A stretch of DNA of 64,000 bases from Hypomesus transpacificus (taxonomy: Eukaryota > Chordata > Actinopteri > Osmeriformes > Osmeridae): positions 15,907,334 to 15,971,333 of the forward strand of contig NC_061082.1 in assembly GCF_021917145.1 (NCBI RefSeq), in the 5' to 3' direction. Positions 47,979-58,937 of this stretch are shown here, piece by piece; within the stretch, counting starts at the first letter, position 1, and each line of letters opens with the position of its first letter. The notes under the pieces are model-generated. The model was not told the origin of the DNA. It was given only the letters and a program-made list of their open reading frames with translations, and did not search any database. The position numbers were made by a program, and so were the translations under genes.

Positions 47979-50863
47979 TTATCTTGCCTCAAGTAAATTC
48001 TCAACAAACTGGACTGTGTTGACATAAATGTCCACTCCAAAACTTTCAGAGTATTGTAATGGTTCAATGGCGTCTTGAAGTTGCACCATTTCTTCATCTG
48101 AGAGTGGGCTGTCCAGCACAGGGACATTGACACCAGGGTGTGGCTCACTGATGTAGACGCTCTCCTCCCATTCGACTTCTGGTACAAGTATAGCCTGACA
48201 AAGATGGATATTAGATATAAGCACAACAAATGTTAAGTAAACCAGCTGAAACCATTACCACTACCATGTATAAAACTGATCAATGAATGGTTATGGTTTA
48301 AAGTTCTGGCTTTTAGGGTGTCTGTTTTTAATTTATAAATGACTAACAAGACATTATGGTAATTAGATGTTTTAACAAATCACCATTTACCTCAGGAAGA
48401 GGATCTGCAACGGGATTCAAGGCCTGGCCCACCTGCCACAACTGATTTGGTGTCAGGTTTTGCTCTGTCCTAATGGGATGGTTATCCCAGGCCTCATGGA
48501 AGACATTCAGGCTGGCCTGGATACGTGGCAGGAAAACGTAGTGGCAGCAGAACATGTGCAGGATGTTGCTGATATCGAGCAAGTATTGATCCTCTAGAGT
48601 GTGCAGGGCGTTGTAATATACACCTGTAACACTCATGAACACATCACGCCAGAGGCGCTCAATTCTGTATTGGAAAAAAGCATTTACATTACAATTACTT
48701 AATATCCATGTGTCTTGCAATGGATCATTGAGGTCAGTTAACAGAAATCTTTTTTGTCAATATAATTCTTCATAAAATTAGGTTTAACTCACCGTTGGTT
48801 ATGCACGCTTTTTCCAGCAATGAAGCTGTTGGTTTCAGTTCCACGAACTCTATACATCAGTTCAGCAACTCCCACGTTTTCTCCTCCATGATCTCCTCTC
48901 ACTCTGAAAATATAACATGTAAATTGCCTCATACAGTTTTGAAAGTTATGTAGTGCAAATATTACAAACACAAGAATAGCTCCATATTGGCGATGATGTT
49001 AAAAAGATATGTTACGTTTAAACTAATATCTGAACATCTAAATTCTATGATGACCTCTGCAATAATACTAAGGATGACAATTGAAATGTGAATACCTCAG
49101 AGGGAAACCATGCTCATTGACAGCTTCAGTGAAAAAGGCCAAGTGTGTGTCAGAGCGGTTATTGTCTGCTACCTTTAGATACATAACCTCACATACATTC
49201 ACAAATAGTACAGTAGGTTAGTACTTTGATTGGTCAGTTTTCTATCCAACATGAGGAACAGAGATTTCTGTACTACACTGCCCCGAGCAAAACAACATAT
49301 GCCCAAATGGAAGTTGCATCCGTCTGAAAAGTGTTGATCATTCCATTTATTTTGATTAAGACATAGTATAAGATGGTATTCAACAGTAAGCATTCTTACC
49401 TTCCTTGAGTAGCCATCTATTCCCCCAAAGATGACAAAGTTGTACCTTTATTAAAATAAATTGTATTAGCTTTAACAGTATATGAACAACTGTTAAGTGT
49501 CTTTTAAACACAATACACAACATTTTCAACAGCATAGGTCTCATGATACAATATCTGCATCTTAGCAGAGAAAAATGGGTTCATGGTTTCTAGAACAATG
49601 TTAAATTCATACTGTTCTGGTTACTATGGTCTATCGATGATATGACATACAGTGATGTTATACAAAATACAAACTACACAATTTTTTACATGTTAATAAA
49701 CTGACAAATTGATATACAGATATGAATCAGTTATACCTGATTAGCTTGTGATTGGTGTCAATGTGCACCAAATACTTTGGATAAGGAACATTGTATGTTC
49801 TTCTGACCACACATCCAAGACCAGTCAGCCTGGAGAACACACCAACACTATCTACGCGATGCATGGACGCATGCAACCTATCCCATTGTATTTTGTGTCC
49901 CTGTGCAAGGAGAGCACCTCGGACAACACGATAACCAGCATCTGGCATTGTGTTTTTAATTTCTGTGATCAAATTATCCAATTCATTGTCACTGCAACTA
50001 CTGTATAAGGCCCTTAAAGATAGATTGAGTTCTTTCATCCGCCTGTGTACTGTTGTTCTAGACACACCCAGAAGCTTGGCAATGATATTTAAAGGCAGAG
50101 CCATTTCAACTAGATGTGTGAGTGCATCTTCTGAAATTGTAAATCTTGGACGGCCACGTCCAGAACTTCTTTCAAATTCCAGAATCACAAATGTCTGCCG
50201 ACTTTCCATTTGTTGCTGGATAGCAATAATAAGATCTGAGAGTGCTGAGAGTATGTCCTCGTGTACAACTACTACTTCAGCTAGAGCGCTCAACAAAACA
50301 TGTTCCTGATGGCAAGCAAACTGTAGACCATCTAGGTCCAGAGGTTGCCTTTCCAAGATCCGCACAACTCGATCATGTAATCTTCTCAAAATAAAATACT
50401 TCAGCGAATCCTAGGGAAAGATAGACAGACAGACAAACAAATAAACATGAGTGCACAGACACACATAAGGTGCTTCAGAATTCGACAGAATATTATCCTA
50501 AATTCAACTGAATGGGCCATCCCAACATTCAGATGTCTGCTATACTGTACAAATTTCTAGCTACCAATGCTACTGCCACACAATTTTATTATTTTGACCT
50601 GCCACACTCCACCTAGCTTGACCGCAAACTAATGCATCAATCGTACAGTACTGTACTGTATCCATCATGTTAGCTAGCAAGACCAGGTTAAGTTAGACAT
50701 TGACTAGCTAGCTTGCTAAACGTTAGCCTAGGAAACACTTAAAATGACTAAACATGGATCCTGCCATTCTCAAGAATATTCAATCACGTATGATAATCGG
50801 TTTAATAAGATTAACAAGCTATATTTCACTTACATTTGGTGGGCGGCTACCACCAGACGCCAT
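47979..50863 (-). CDS. IS3EU-like integrase-fold (DDE) transposase, intact
   Basis: Seven minus-strand exons splice in frame to 480 residues: 50834-50863, 49737-50410, 49400-49445, 49096-49187, 48793-48903, 48391-48664, 47979-48194. The N-terminal part holds a helix-turn-helix-like segment at about residues 100-140 ([18 protein letters not shown]) after a GRGRPRF motif. The rve-type catalytic core has Asp228 (HIDTNHKL), Asp285 ([10 protein letters not shown]) and Glu320 ([11 protein letters not shown]), with 34 residues between the last two. That is close to the DD35E of retroviral and IS3 integrases. It should cut and join the TIR ends and leave a 6-bp duplication. The acidic C-terminus ([14 protein letters not shown]) is typical of related fish proteins. 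Exon 1 is the TIR exon [10 protein letters not shown], identical to that of the HECT gene. The frame shows no breaks. Confidence 0.88.
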
Positions 50864-51329
50864 TGTTCGTGATGTCAAGTCCGTTACTATGGCGGGTAAG
50901 GTCGTTGTAGTCCATTTGTGATTGGCTAAAATTGGAGACATCTGATAGGCTGCAGAGGATATCTTTTAGAAAAAATGCATTTGTGAATCTAAGCGCGTCA
51001 GGAAAGTTCCAAAAATCCATACGAACGAATGCAGGGATTCACACGAACGAATGCAGGGATTCACACCAACGAATGCAGGGATTTGTAACTTGTGTTTGTC
51101 AGGTTGCAAACGAATGTAATAGGGTCATTTATTTGTGAATCGCGTTACATTTAAGAATCACAAAATACATTTGTAAATCGTGTTACGTTTGTTTGAATCG
51201 TGTTACGTTTGTTTGTTTGAATCGTGTTATGTTTGTATGAATCGTGTTACGTTTGTTTGGATCGTGTTAAGTTTGTTTGAATCGTGTTGCGTTTGTTTGT
51301 TTGAATTATGAAACTAATCTAACTCCATA
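50611..51329 (-). repeat. Right terminal inverted repeat
   Basis: The inverted twin of 41499-42217 with the same length. Noted differences are C/T at the inner edge (left 42213) and one in the GTATTTCGTG/GTATTTTGTG word. It supplies the promoter and first exon (50834-50863) of the transposase. Confidence 0.95.
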
Positions 51330-52492
51330 CTAACTGTCCCATATTAGTCGGGACGTCCTTTAAATTGGGTCTAAATGATTTGTCCCATACGTGACCTCCC
51401 TTGTCCCGTTTATTGACTAACGCTGATCTAGCCACTGACTGACACAACAGCTACAGCAGCAGCAGTGCTGATCACGACATTTAAGAACTGATCACTGACA
51501 CAGCACACCTTCACGCGCAGTAGCTGTAAAAGTACTGTAAAAAAAGTACTGTAAGTACTTTTACTGTAAGTAAATGCATTACTTAAACCAGGTCAACAAC
51601 TTCTGGTAGCAAGCAGTTACGTTAGCTCTTGTTCTCTCACACAGTATGCCGTTTTTTACGAAGAGTTTGGGTGATTTTACCAAAATGACACTTATGATTA
51701 TGTACTGCCCTTCAAGCAGGAGGGAATACGTTAGCTACATCGACCAAGGTAGGGTTAATCTAACTCAGTCAGTTAAAGTATAACTAGCCCTAGTTTTAGC
51801 TAGCATCTAACCGATTTGAGCAGTAACATTATAGGCCCTACTAGAGCTAGCTAGGCTAGCTAATAATGTAGGCTACTCAATTATCTGATGGCTGGCTTGC
51901 TAGTCGTTAATGCTAACAGAAGAAGACTAATTGGTGTCATATTAGTTTCCTGTGCCTATGGATAATGTAGCCTCATGTAACATGTCTTTCTCAGTTTCTA
52001 AAATCTGGAAACGGGACGGGATATCTCCGTGGGGGCGACCTATTATCGTTCGATGGAAAGAGCAAGACTCCGCACAATCTGAGTGTAGGGTTAAGAAAAC
52101 AATGCTAAGGGTTAACATAATCTGTTTTGTTTTAAACTTCACCGGAACTGTAGACCTGACTGGTTTCCCGAAATGCGTAACACTATCGTGTGCAAATCTA
52201 TGGAGCATAAAGCCAAACAATGTATATAACACAGTATATTCACACAAAACCATACCCGCATTGCTGCGGCAGGCCACCCTTTGTCCCCTATTTCATAGAG
52301 ACAAAGTTGGCAACCCTACATAGGCTATGCCATTTAGCGAACGGTAGCCATTTAAACAACACAATAGCTTGGCATCTGAAGACGTTTCCAAGGTGATAAC
52401 AATTAAGGCCACGTCATAATGGAAATGGTGTACAAAGTAAGCCGGGGTTCCAGGATGCATTTCATTAGAAGTCTGTCAACGAAAGCCTCAAC
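51330..52492. other. Right 6-bp target duplication followed by a probable MITE remnant
   Basis: 51330-51335 is CTAACT, the right target-site duplication. Sequence to about 52318 reads like a fish MITE: its end, complemented, is TAGGGTTGCCAACTTTGTC. That resembles the TAGTGTTGCTAACTGTCCC obtained when the transposon is removed (41487-41498 joined to 51336). The transposon therefore probably landed in the first 12 bp of this MITE. Frames of 111-123 residues inside it are not recognised. 52319-52492 is the USP gene upstream flank. Confidence 0.55.
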
Positions 52493-55400
52493 ATGGGATG
52501 TATTAATTCTTCAGAAGAACAGATGCCTTACTGCCCTGACAGTGACACAAAGGTTTGATTTTGCTACAAAATAATATCATTATGATAAAATACATAAGTA
52601 AATGTATTAGAAAATGATTTTAGAATATTTATTGAGCTATTATACCCTTGTTAAGTTGACAATGTTATTTAACTGGATATGCTCACAGTCTCTCTCACCT
52701 TACTAGAAAACTCTTTACAGATTGTATTTTTGTAAGTACGCTTACTGGTTAAATGGGGAGTCAGGTGGCTGAGCGGTTAGGGAATCGGGCTGGTAATCTG
52801 AAGGTTACCGGTTTGATTCCCCGGTGTGCCAAATGACGTTGTGTCCTTGGGCAAGGCACTTCACCCCACTTGCCTTGGGGGAAATGTCCCTGGACTTACT
52901 GTAAGTCGCTCTGAATAAGAGCGTCTGCTAAATGCCTAAATGTGAATGTTAATTGTCTTTTGTATACAATAGGAAAACCAAGTGTCTCCTGTACAGCAAG
53001 TTGAGGTTGTGGAGGACATGCGTCAGTGGTAAGAGAATCAGAAAATCTCAGATAAAAGCTGAATTTATGGATACCAAAAGGCTTCAGAAGTTCACTTTGT
53101 CTATTATTGCAGAGAATCCTTTACCTTTTGAAATGTTGAGAAAGTGAAACCGTTTCGTCTTGCAGCAGGAGGCGTGGGTCTTCTACCTCCGGCCAGGTGA
53201 CAATGGCAGCTCCAGATGGTAGCACCGAGGCCACCAAAAGGATTAAGGCTGCTTCCCCTATCAAGGTTGCACAACCTTCCCCCACCAAGGTGGTCCAGTC
53301 CACCCCCACCAAGGTGGTCCAGTCCACCCCTACCAAGGTGGTCCAGTCCACCCCCACCAAGGTGGTCCAGTTCACCATCACCATGGTGAGGCCTGCCACC
53401 CCCACCAACGTGGTCCAGTCCACCCCCACCAAGGTGGTCCAGTCCACCCTCACCCCGGTGAAGCCTGTCACCCCCACCATGGTGAGGCCTGCCACCCCCA
53501 CCAAAGTGGTCCAGTCCACCCCCACCAAGGTGGTCCGGTCCACCCCCACCATGGTGAAGCCTGCCACCCCCACCAAGGTGGTCCGGTCCACCCCCACCAA
53601 CATGGTCTGGTCCACCCCCACCATGGTGAAACCAGCCACTCCCACCAAGGTGATGTACTGTACCACTGAAAAGGTGGTGAAGTCTGCCTCCACCCCAGTG
53701 GTGAATCCCACCCCTCATCACCCCAATCTGGTGGAGGGGAAGGATATCACTCCTGTCAAGGTGAAGCCAAACACCATCCCATCATCTGTGGCAGGTAAGC
53801 CCTTCCCACACTGTAGTGTGTAGAGTGCAGAGTGCAGTTCAAATTGGCAGGCACAGTATATAAAGTCCAGTTTGTTGCTGACCAATTACGTTACCTTTAC
53901 GTTGTGCGTGAGTTTAGGTGCAGGTCACCTGCTTGAAATCCAAATAAAAAGCAGGAATGATTATTTCTTCTTTCTCATTGTGTATGATGGCATGTGTGTT
54001 TGCTTTCATGTTTATGCAGCAAAGTTACAAACAAAATCCATTGACGTTAGTATTCATGGTGCTAGGGTGCTCGGTAGGATGTATGTCCCCGGGTACAGGA
54101 TTGTTCAAAGTTTGGGAACCACTGGTCTATGGTAATGTCTGAGGTTGCGATATGAGCCAGTGTATTCTGTTCTCTCCTCTTCTCCCCCAGCCTCTCACCT
54201 GCTGAAGGAGGACCGGGACTTCAGGTCCCTGTACAGGTCAGTAAGAAACTCCTCTCCATTGTCTCACTGGTGCTTAAACTGTAATTCACCACCCCTGAAT
54301 GCATACACAGAATGACAAGTGTGTTCTTTGGGACTGGAGCCGTTTGAATATAGTTTGCCATGCTCATATTATGAAGCATGAAGAGTCCTCGACATGATCC
54401 TGTCCCTCTGTGACCTGGTCCCAGACTGTCAGTGACTGTGTTGGCCTCCCCGCAGGGCGACCGGGACCCAGAACCGTTTGGCTTTGATGGTCCCCCAGCT
54501 GGACTGGGCCAGCATCCATGTTCCGGAGGTCCAGTCCGACATGCCCAGGCTCCCAGTTCAAACCATGCAGCTGCTCACCAGTGAACAACTGCAGTGCCTG
54601 GGGTAAGAGATTCCAGTCAAGACTGGACTGGTGTCACACACCTTCATTTTAGAGTCCTCTCATCCGTAGTCCTGTTTGGTTTTGCCTCTTCAAAGGTTGC
54701 CGAATCTGAGTAAAAGCTGCTACTTGAATGCTGCAATTCAGTGTATGCTGAGGATGGGGGGCTTTTGCCAGCAGCTCTTGCAACAGCAGCACATCTGGAG
54801 GAACAATCCAGCCGCCGGCCTGCTCAGGTACACACACTCCTCTTATCAAGATTGACTTAACTGTGACTCAGAAAACCCTATCATACACGTCATGAATCTT
54901 GTCGCCCTTTTGCTCCCTGACTTTTTTTCCTGTCTCCCCTCCCTCTTTATCTCTCCCTCCCCATCTCTCTCTTTATCTCTCCCTCCCCATCTCTCTCTTT
55001 ATCTCTCCCTCCCCGTGTCTCTCTTTATCTCTCCCTCCCCGTGTCTCTATTTATCTCTCTCTTTATCTCTCCCTCCCCATCTCTCTCCGTGCAGGTGCTT
55101 TGTTGACGTCAAGGTGGCCAGATTTGGCCACCAACCGGCGTACAAACGCATCGTCCTTAAGGCTCTGCTTGACTGCGTGGCTGAGGAGGCAGACGAGTTC
55201 CGGGATGGCGGCCAGAAGGTGAGAGCACCACCCCTAACTGTCCTCAACCAAAAGCCTCGTTTTCATAACGGGAGAGGGAATCCATCAACGCCAATGTTTA
55301 CGTGAACACATTTGATCTCTGTGTCTGTGTTGCCCGGGTGTGTGTTTAGGACGCCCACGAGTTCTTCTGCGTCACTGTGGCCCAGATGGCAGCTCTGGCC

Positions 55401-57521
55401 CCCCTCCTGGAGGGAGGGGCATGGGGCGGAGGGGCGTACACCTGCCCTGTCCGCACCAACCTGCTCTTCCAGATGCTCAGCACGAGGACTTGCAGGCAGT
55501 AAGACACGTGGACATGCTCCTGCTATGCTGCGCTGCACACGCGCCTCACTCACAGGGATGCACATGTTTGCTCATGGCAACTTTTACCAAAGGTTTTGTA
55601 AAACGAGACTTGAATTCTGTGTCGAGGTGTGGACTGCAGTCCTCCAGACAGGAGGAGTTCTCCAACTTGTCTCTGGCCCTGACGGCCGGGAGCTCCGTCG
55701 AGGCCTGCCTGCAGCAGTACCTCCAGGTCAGAAGCTCCCGCTACGCACTAGACTACTCCAATTAGCCTTGGAGTGCCATCTAAGGATGATGTGTATCACA
55801 TAATAACTGCCCCCCCCCCATCTCTTCTTTGCTGTAGGAGACTGAACTGGAGTTTCGCTGCAGCTGTGGAGGATGCCGCTCAGGACTGCGGTGGTCGTTC
55901 CTGACCCTGCCCCAGTGAGTCTGCCAGCTGTGTCATTCCTGGTCCCTCAGTAGGCTAACATTCTAACGGCAGAACTTTCCTTCACCTTCTCCCCCGTGCA
56001 GAGTGATCGTGTTCCAGTTGAACCGATTCTGTCACGGCGCACAGTGGCAGCTGGAGAAGTTGGAGGAGCCCATTCTTCTCAGCAGGGAGCTGCTGCTCTG
56101 CTCTGGACCGAGCGGCGACAAGGCACTACCCAGCAGGGCTGCCCAGGAGCAGGGCCAGACTCCTGGGGGGCAGGGACTCACCCAGGAGCAGGGCCAGACT
56201 CCTGGGGGCCAGGGAGATACTCAGGAGCAGGGCCAGGCTCCTGGGGGCCAGGGACTCACCCAGGAGCAGGGCCAGACTCCTGGGGGCCAGGGAGATACTC
56301 AGGAGCAGGGCCAGGCTCCTGGGGGCCAGGGACTCACCCAGGAGCAGGGCCAGGCTCCTGGGGGCCAGGGAGACACCCAGGAGCAGGGCCAGGCTCCTGG
56401 GGGCCAGGGACTCACCCAGGAGCAGGGCCAGACTCCTGGGGGCCAGGGACTCACTCAGGAGCAGGGCCAGGCTCCTGGGGGCCAGGGACACACCCAGGAG
56501 CAGGGCCAGACTCCTGGGGGCCAGGGAGACACCCAGGCCGGGACAGGGGTCACCCAGCTGACCAGCCCTCATGCCTCAGGTACAGTACAGGGGGGTTGTG
56601 GTTCAGCAACTCTGCTGACGGCACTGTGTGATGGGTTTGGAGACTTGGCACCACACATGCTCAGATTAGTCCTGATTAGAACACACAGCTCCACAGCTGG
56701 GAGATGACTAGGGAGTTCAGAGCTTGTCAGTTTACTGTGTTACCACCCTTGTCTGATCCAGTTCACGTGAGCACTGAGGAGGGGTCAGAGAGACAGGGAA
56801 GCCCCCCCATGGTGAGGACAGAGATAGGAGAGAGACACCAAATATCAGACATATACTCTATCTAATCAGAAAGAAAGGATTAGCTGTACAAAAAATATAT
56901 ATATCCTACTTCAGGATAAAGACGGATGCTCTTTTGAAAGTGTGTTCACTGTGCTGCACTGTGTGTGTGACTGCTGGGTGTCTGTTTCCAGAGCTCAAGG
57001 TACAGCCTGGTCAGTGTGTTGAGTCACATTGGTTCTTCTACCAACTCGGGTAAGGCTCACACCATGTTACACTCACACCAGGAACTGTTTGTAAGTATTA
57101 CAATGATACACCCTTACACGTATGTCCAACCTGAATGACCCTATTCAGCTGCAAATTGACTTATTTAGGTTGCTGGGGGTAAGTATAGACACAAATACAC
57201 CATTCACGGGTGAGTATAACACACCATTCACGGGTGAGTATCCACACTCACACACACACATTGACAGCACCACGGTGGGGTGAACAGGTGAGTATAACCC
57301 CGATTGACTACCTAACAGAGCACCCTCCTCTCCCTATAGGCCACTACATCTGTGACTGTCACTACGCAGACGGGGACCCCGACGACCCGACAGACCGCTG
57401 GCTCTCCTACAACGACCACATCGTCACGGAGACGACCGGCGAGTTAGTCTGCGGGCGCAGGCAGAGGAGCTCCTACATGCTGTTCTACGAGAGACGGGTA
57501 CGGAAAAGCCAAACACTTTGA
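52493..57521 (+). CDS. USP37-like ubiquitin-specific protease
   Basis: Fourteen exons splice in frame to 795 residues: 52493-52552, 52973-53028, 53166-53794, 54191-54236, 54456-54602, 54696-54827, 55095-55218, 55350-55498, 55627-55726, 55838-55914, 56002-56579, 56762-56811, 56992-57049, 57340-57521. USP enzymes are cysteine proteases that remove ubiquitin. The Cys box is GLPNLSKSCYLNAAIQ with Cys321. KDAHEFF follows, then a CRQCG/CGGC zinc-ribbon-like set, and the His box SHIGSSTNSGHYICD (His737) with WLSYND (Asn760/Asp761). It is closest to the USP37/26/29 group, but lacks the N-terminal PH-like region of USP37. Instead residues ~40-200 are a Thr/Pro/Val repeat, and residues 556-685 are a second repeat inside the catalytic domain. 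It starts MGCINSSEE, a myristoylation-like N-terminus. The last exon reads through a possible donor to TGA at 57521. Confidence 0.82.
52755..52942 (+). mobile_element. Full-length tRNA-derived SINE (V-SINE-like) in USP intron 1
   Basis: It has a pol III A box (TCAGGTGGCTGAGCGGTTAG) and B box (GGTTACCGGTTTGATTCCCC) as in a Leu/Ser-type tRNA. A body with GTGTCCTTGGGCAAGGCACT follows, and a tail with AATAAGAGCGTCTGCTAAAT. It is the best-preserved of the three copies and fills nearly half of the intron. Confidence 0.9.
53257..53650 (+). repeat. Coding minisatellite A in USP exon 3
   Basis: About fifteen 24-bp units (AAGGTGGTCCAGTCCACCCC-type) encode KVVQSTPT-like octads at residues ~70-200. Variants such as MVRPATPT, PVKPVTPT and NMVWSTPT occur. 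All changes keep the frame. The opposite strand is also open in two frames, a repeat artefact. Confidence 0.9.
54925..55090. repeat. Pyrimidine-rich minisatellite in USP intron 6
   Basis: Tandem ~28-bp units of TCTCTCCCTCCCCATCTCTC type run up to the branch/acceptor region of exon 7, so the repeat itself supplies the polypyrimidine tract. Confidence 0.85.
56147..56536 (+). repeat. Coding minisatellite B in USP exon 11
   Basis: Exactly ten 39-bp units encode EQGQ(T/A)PGGQG(L/D/H)TQ, residues 556-685. They lie between the VIVFQLNRF strand and the His box, that is, as an insert in the catalytic domain. Units are nearly identical and mostly differ at two codons, so the array is young or homogenised. 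It should be length-variable in the population. Confidence 0.95.
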
Positions 57522-58590
57522 CTTCCCCCACACGGCCTGACCTTCACCCATCTCTCTCCACTCCGCTGCTCGACTCCAAAATGTGGGGTGTGGACATCCT
57601 GCTCCACACTGATGTTGATGTTCTCTGCTCCCTCTTCAGTAGAGCAGACGCGCCTGACAGCCGTCCTGCGCCGGATCCGCCCAGCGAAGGATCCACCGCG
57701 CGACGGAGGCGTGGGGATGTGAAACCAGGGACTGTGCGAGCTGCTCCAGAGACACGGCTGGCCCCCTGTCTGCAGCATGCCAGTCTAGCCTCAGGAGGAT
57801 AGGCTGCCCCCCCAAGGGCCCGGATCCTCTCAAGGTTTCTCCCCCATGAGGGAGTTGTTCCTTGCCGCTGTCGCCACCATTTTTGGCTTGCCCTCGGGGG
57901 GGATTTTTGAAAATAAATGGTTTCACCTTCTCCGCTCTCATGTGGTTGGCATTGTGGTTGCGGCCATGCCTCCAGGAATTTGCGATGTTGCGAAATTCAA
58001 TGATTCCCTGCGAATTCAGCACAACGTTGCAATTTTAACCAATCACCGCAATTTTCCCGCAACTTTGACCAATCATCATCGTCTCCCACAACTCTCTCCA
58101 GTTGGCGTTAAATCCAGTGTTCCGTCTGAATGCATTCATCGAACGAAAGTTCATGAACTTTTTCATAATTTTGGTGAACGTGAACTGAACGCACTGTATT
58201 ACTGCCTGATGAACGATACTGTGAACGCGTTCATTCTGGTGTCTGCGAACTCTTTCACTCTTTAATTTCGTTCAATAAGGTCCCAGATTTCTAGAGACTT
58301 CCAGGAGAAAAACACTGTTAACAGTCATGTATCCAGGGTTGCCCAACCAGTCAATCGCTGCGTGTGCTTTCTTCTACTGTCTATGCCTGGCAAGCGTGAG
58401 AGCGCCTAAGTTGCGTAGAGGCCGAGAGCGGTATTGCATACAGATAAAGATTTCAATCTATTAAAAAAAGGGAGATTCCTCCCTTCATGCAAATGTAAAT
58501 CCTAGTTGGATAAGGATAACAATTTGGATATGATGAAAATTGGCATGTTGGTAAGGTTATTTAGGGGACCATTTCTCAATGGTTTTTAGG
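57522..58590. other. USP 3' flank with transposon-like fragments
   Basis: GGATCCTCTCAAGGTTTCTC and TTGTTCCTTGCCGCTGTCGC (about 57823-57876) are words of a widespread fish retroelement tail. 57980-58110 contains CCAATCACCGCAATTTTCCC-like pieces, and 58130-58265 a GAACGTGAACTGAACG-rich piece. No gene is supported. Confidence 0.5.
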
Positions 58591-58882
58591 GTGACCAGAT
58601 TTGAGTTTGTGAAAAAAAGGACACTGCCTCGCGTCGAAGTAGTCCGGGTAGTGCTGGTCGTGTATTGCATGACGCACTATCTCATTAAAATGACAGTTCT
58701 CTCAACAGTCAGTGCTCGCGCAAGAATGTGGAATGTAAGGGAGATACCCTTTCCAAAACTTGTAAGGGCGTAATAGTTTGTGAAAGACCCAGAGAAACAC
58801 AAATATCCCTGACAATTTTGGAATCCATGACGGATGCATTTTTTAGGTCTCTAAAAGAGGACATGTCCGGGTAAAAGAGGAC
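58591..58882. mobile_element. Probable MITE
   Basis: It starts GTGACCAGATTTGAG and ends with the complement of GTGAGCAGACGTCC. The interior has ACATGTCCGGGTAAAAGAGG, a word shared by a common fish repeat. The inverted ends are imperfect and I saw no target duplication. Confidence 0.4.
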
Positions 58883-58937
58883 GTCTGCTCACAACAAACA
58901 ACTAAAAAACTAAGACGGGTATGGCCGCAGCCTGCAG

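Larger units (their letters stand above)
41499..51329. mobile_element. Complete IS3EU-like DNA transposon carrying a HECT E3 ligase gene
   Basis: A 9,831-bp element with 719-bp TIRs (41499-42217 and 50611-51329). I noticed only two mismatches between them. It starts TATGGAGTTAGATTAG, ends in the complement, and is flanked by CTAACT on both sides. TAT...ATA ends with a 6-bp duplication match what I recall of the IS3EU superfamily. It holds two convergent genes: a plus-strand HECT ligase (41965-47620) and a minus-strand DDE integrase-type transposase (47979-50863). Both splice in frame over all exons, so the copy looks potentially autonomous. A SINE and a MITE-like piece have since landed in HECT intron 13. 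It has itself inserted in or beside another MITE-like sequence. Confidence 0.9.

Noticed and set aside
51942..52323. Overlapping 111- and 123-residue frames on both strands
   Set aside because: They lie in a probable MITE remnant and match no protein family I recognise.
53104..53721. Two long minus-strand frames rich in GGGGxDH or GVDxTTLVGV
   Set aside because: Antisense shadows of the coding minisatellite in USP exon 3.
56126..56572. 148-residue minus-strand frame of LAPRSLALLL repeats
   Set aside because: Antisense shadow of the 39-bp coding minisatellite in USP exon 11.
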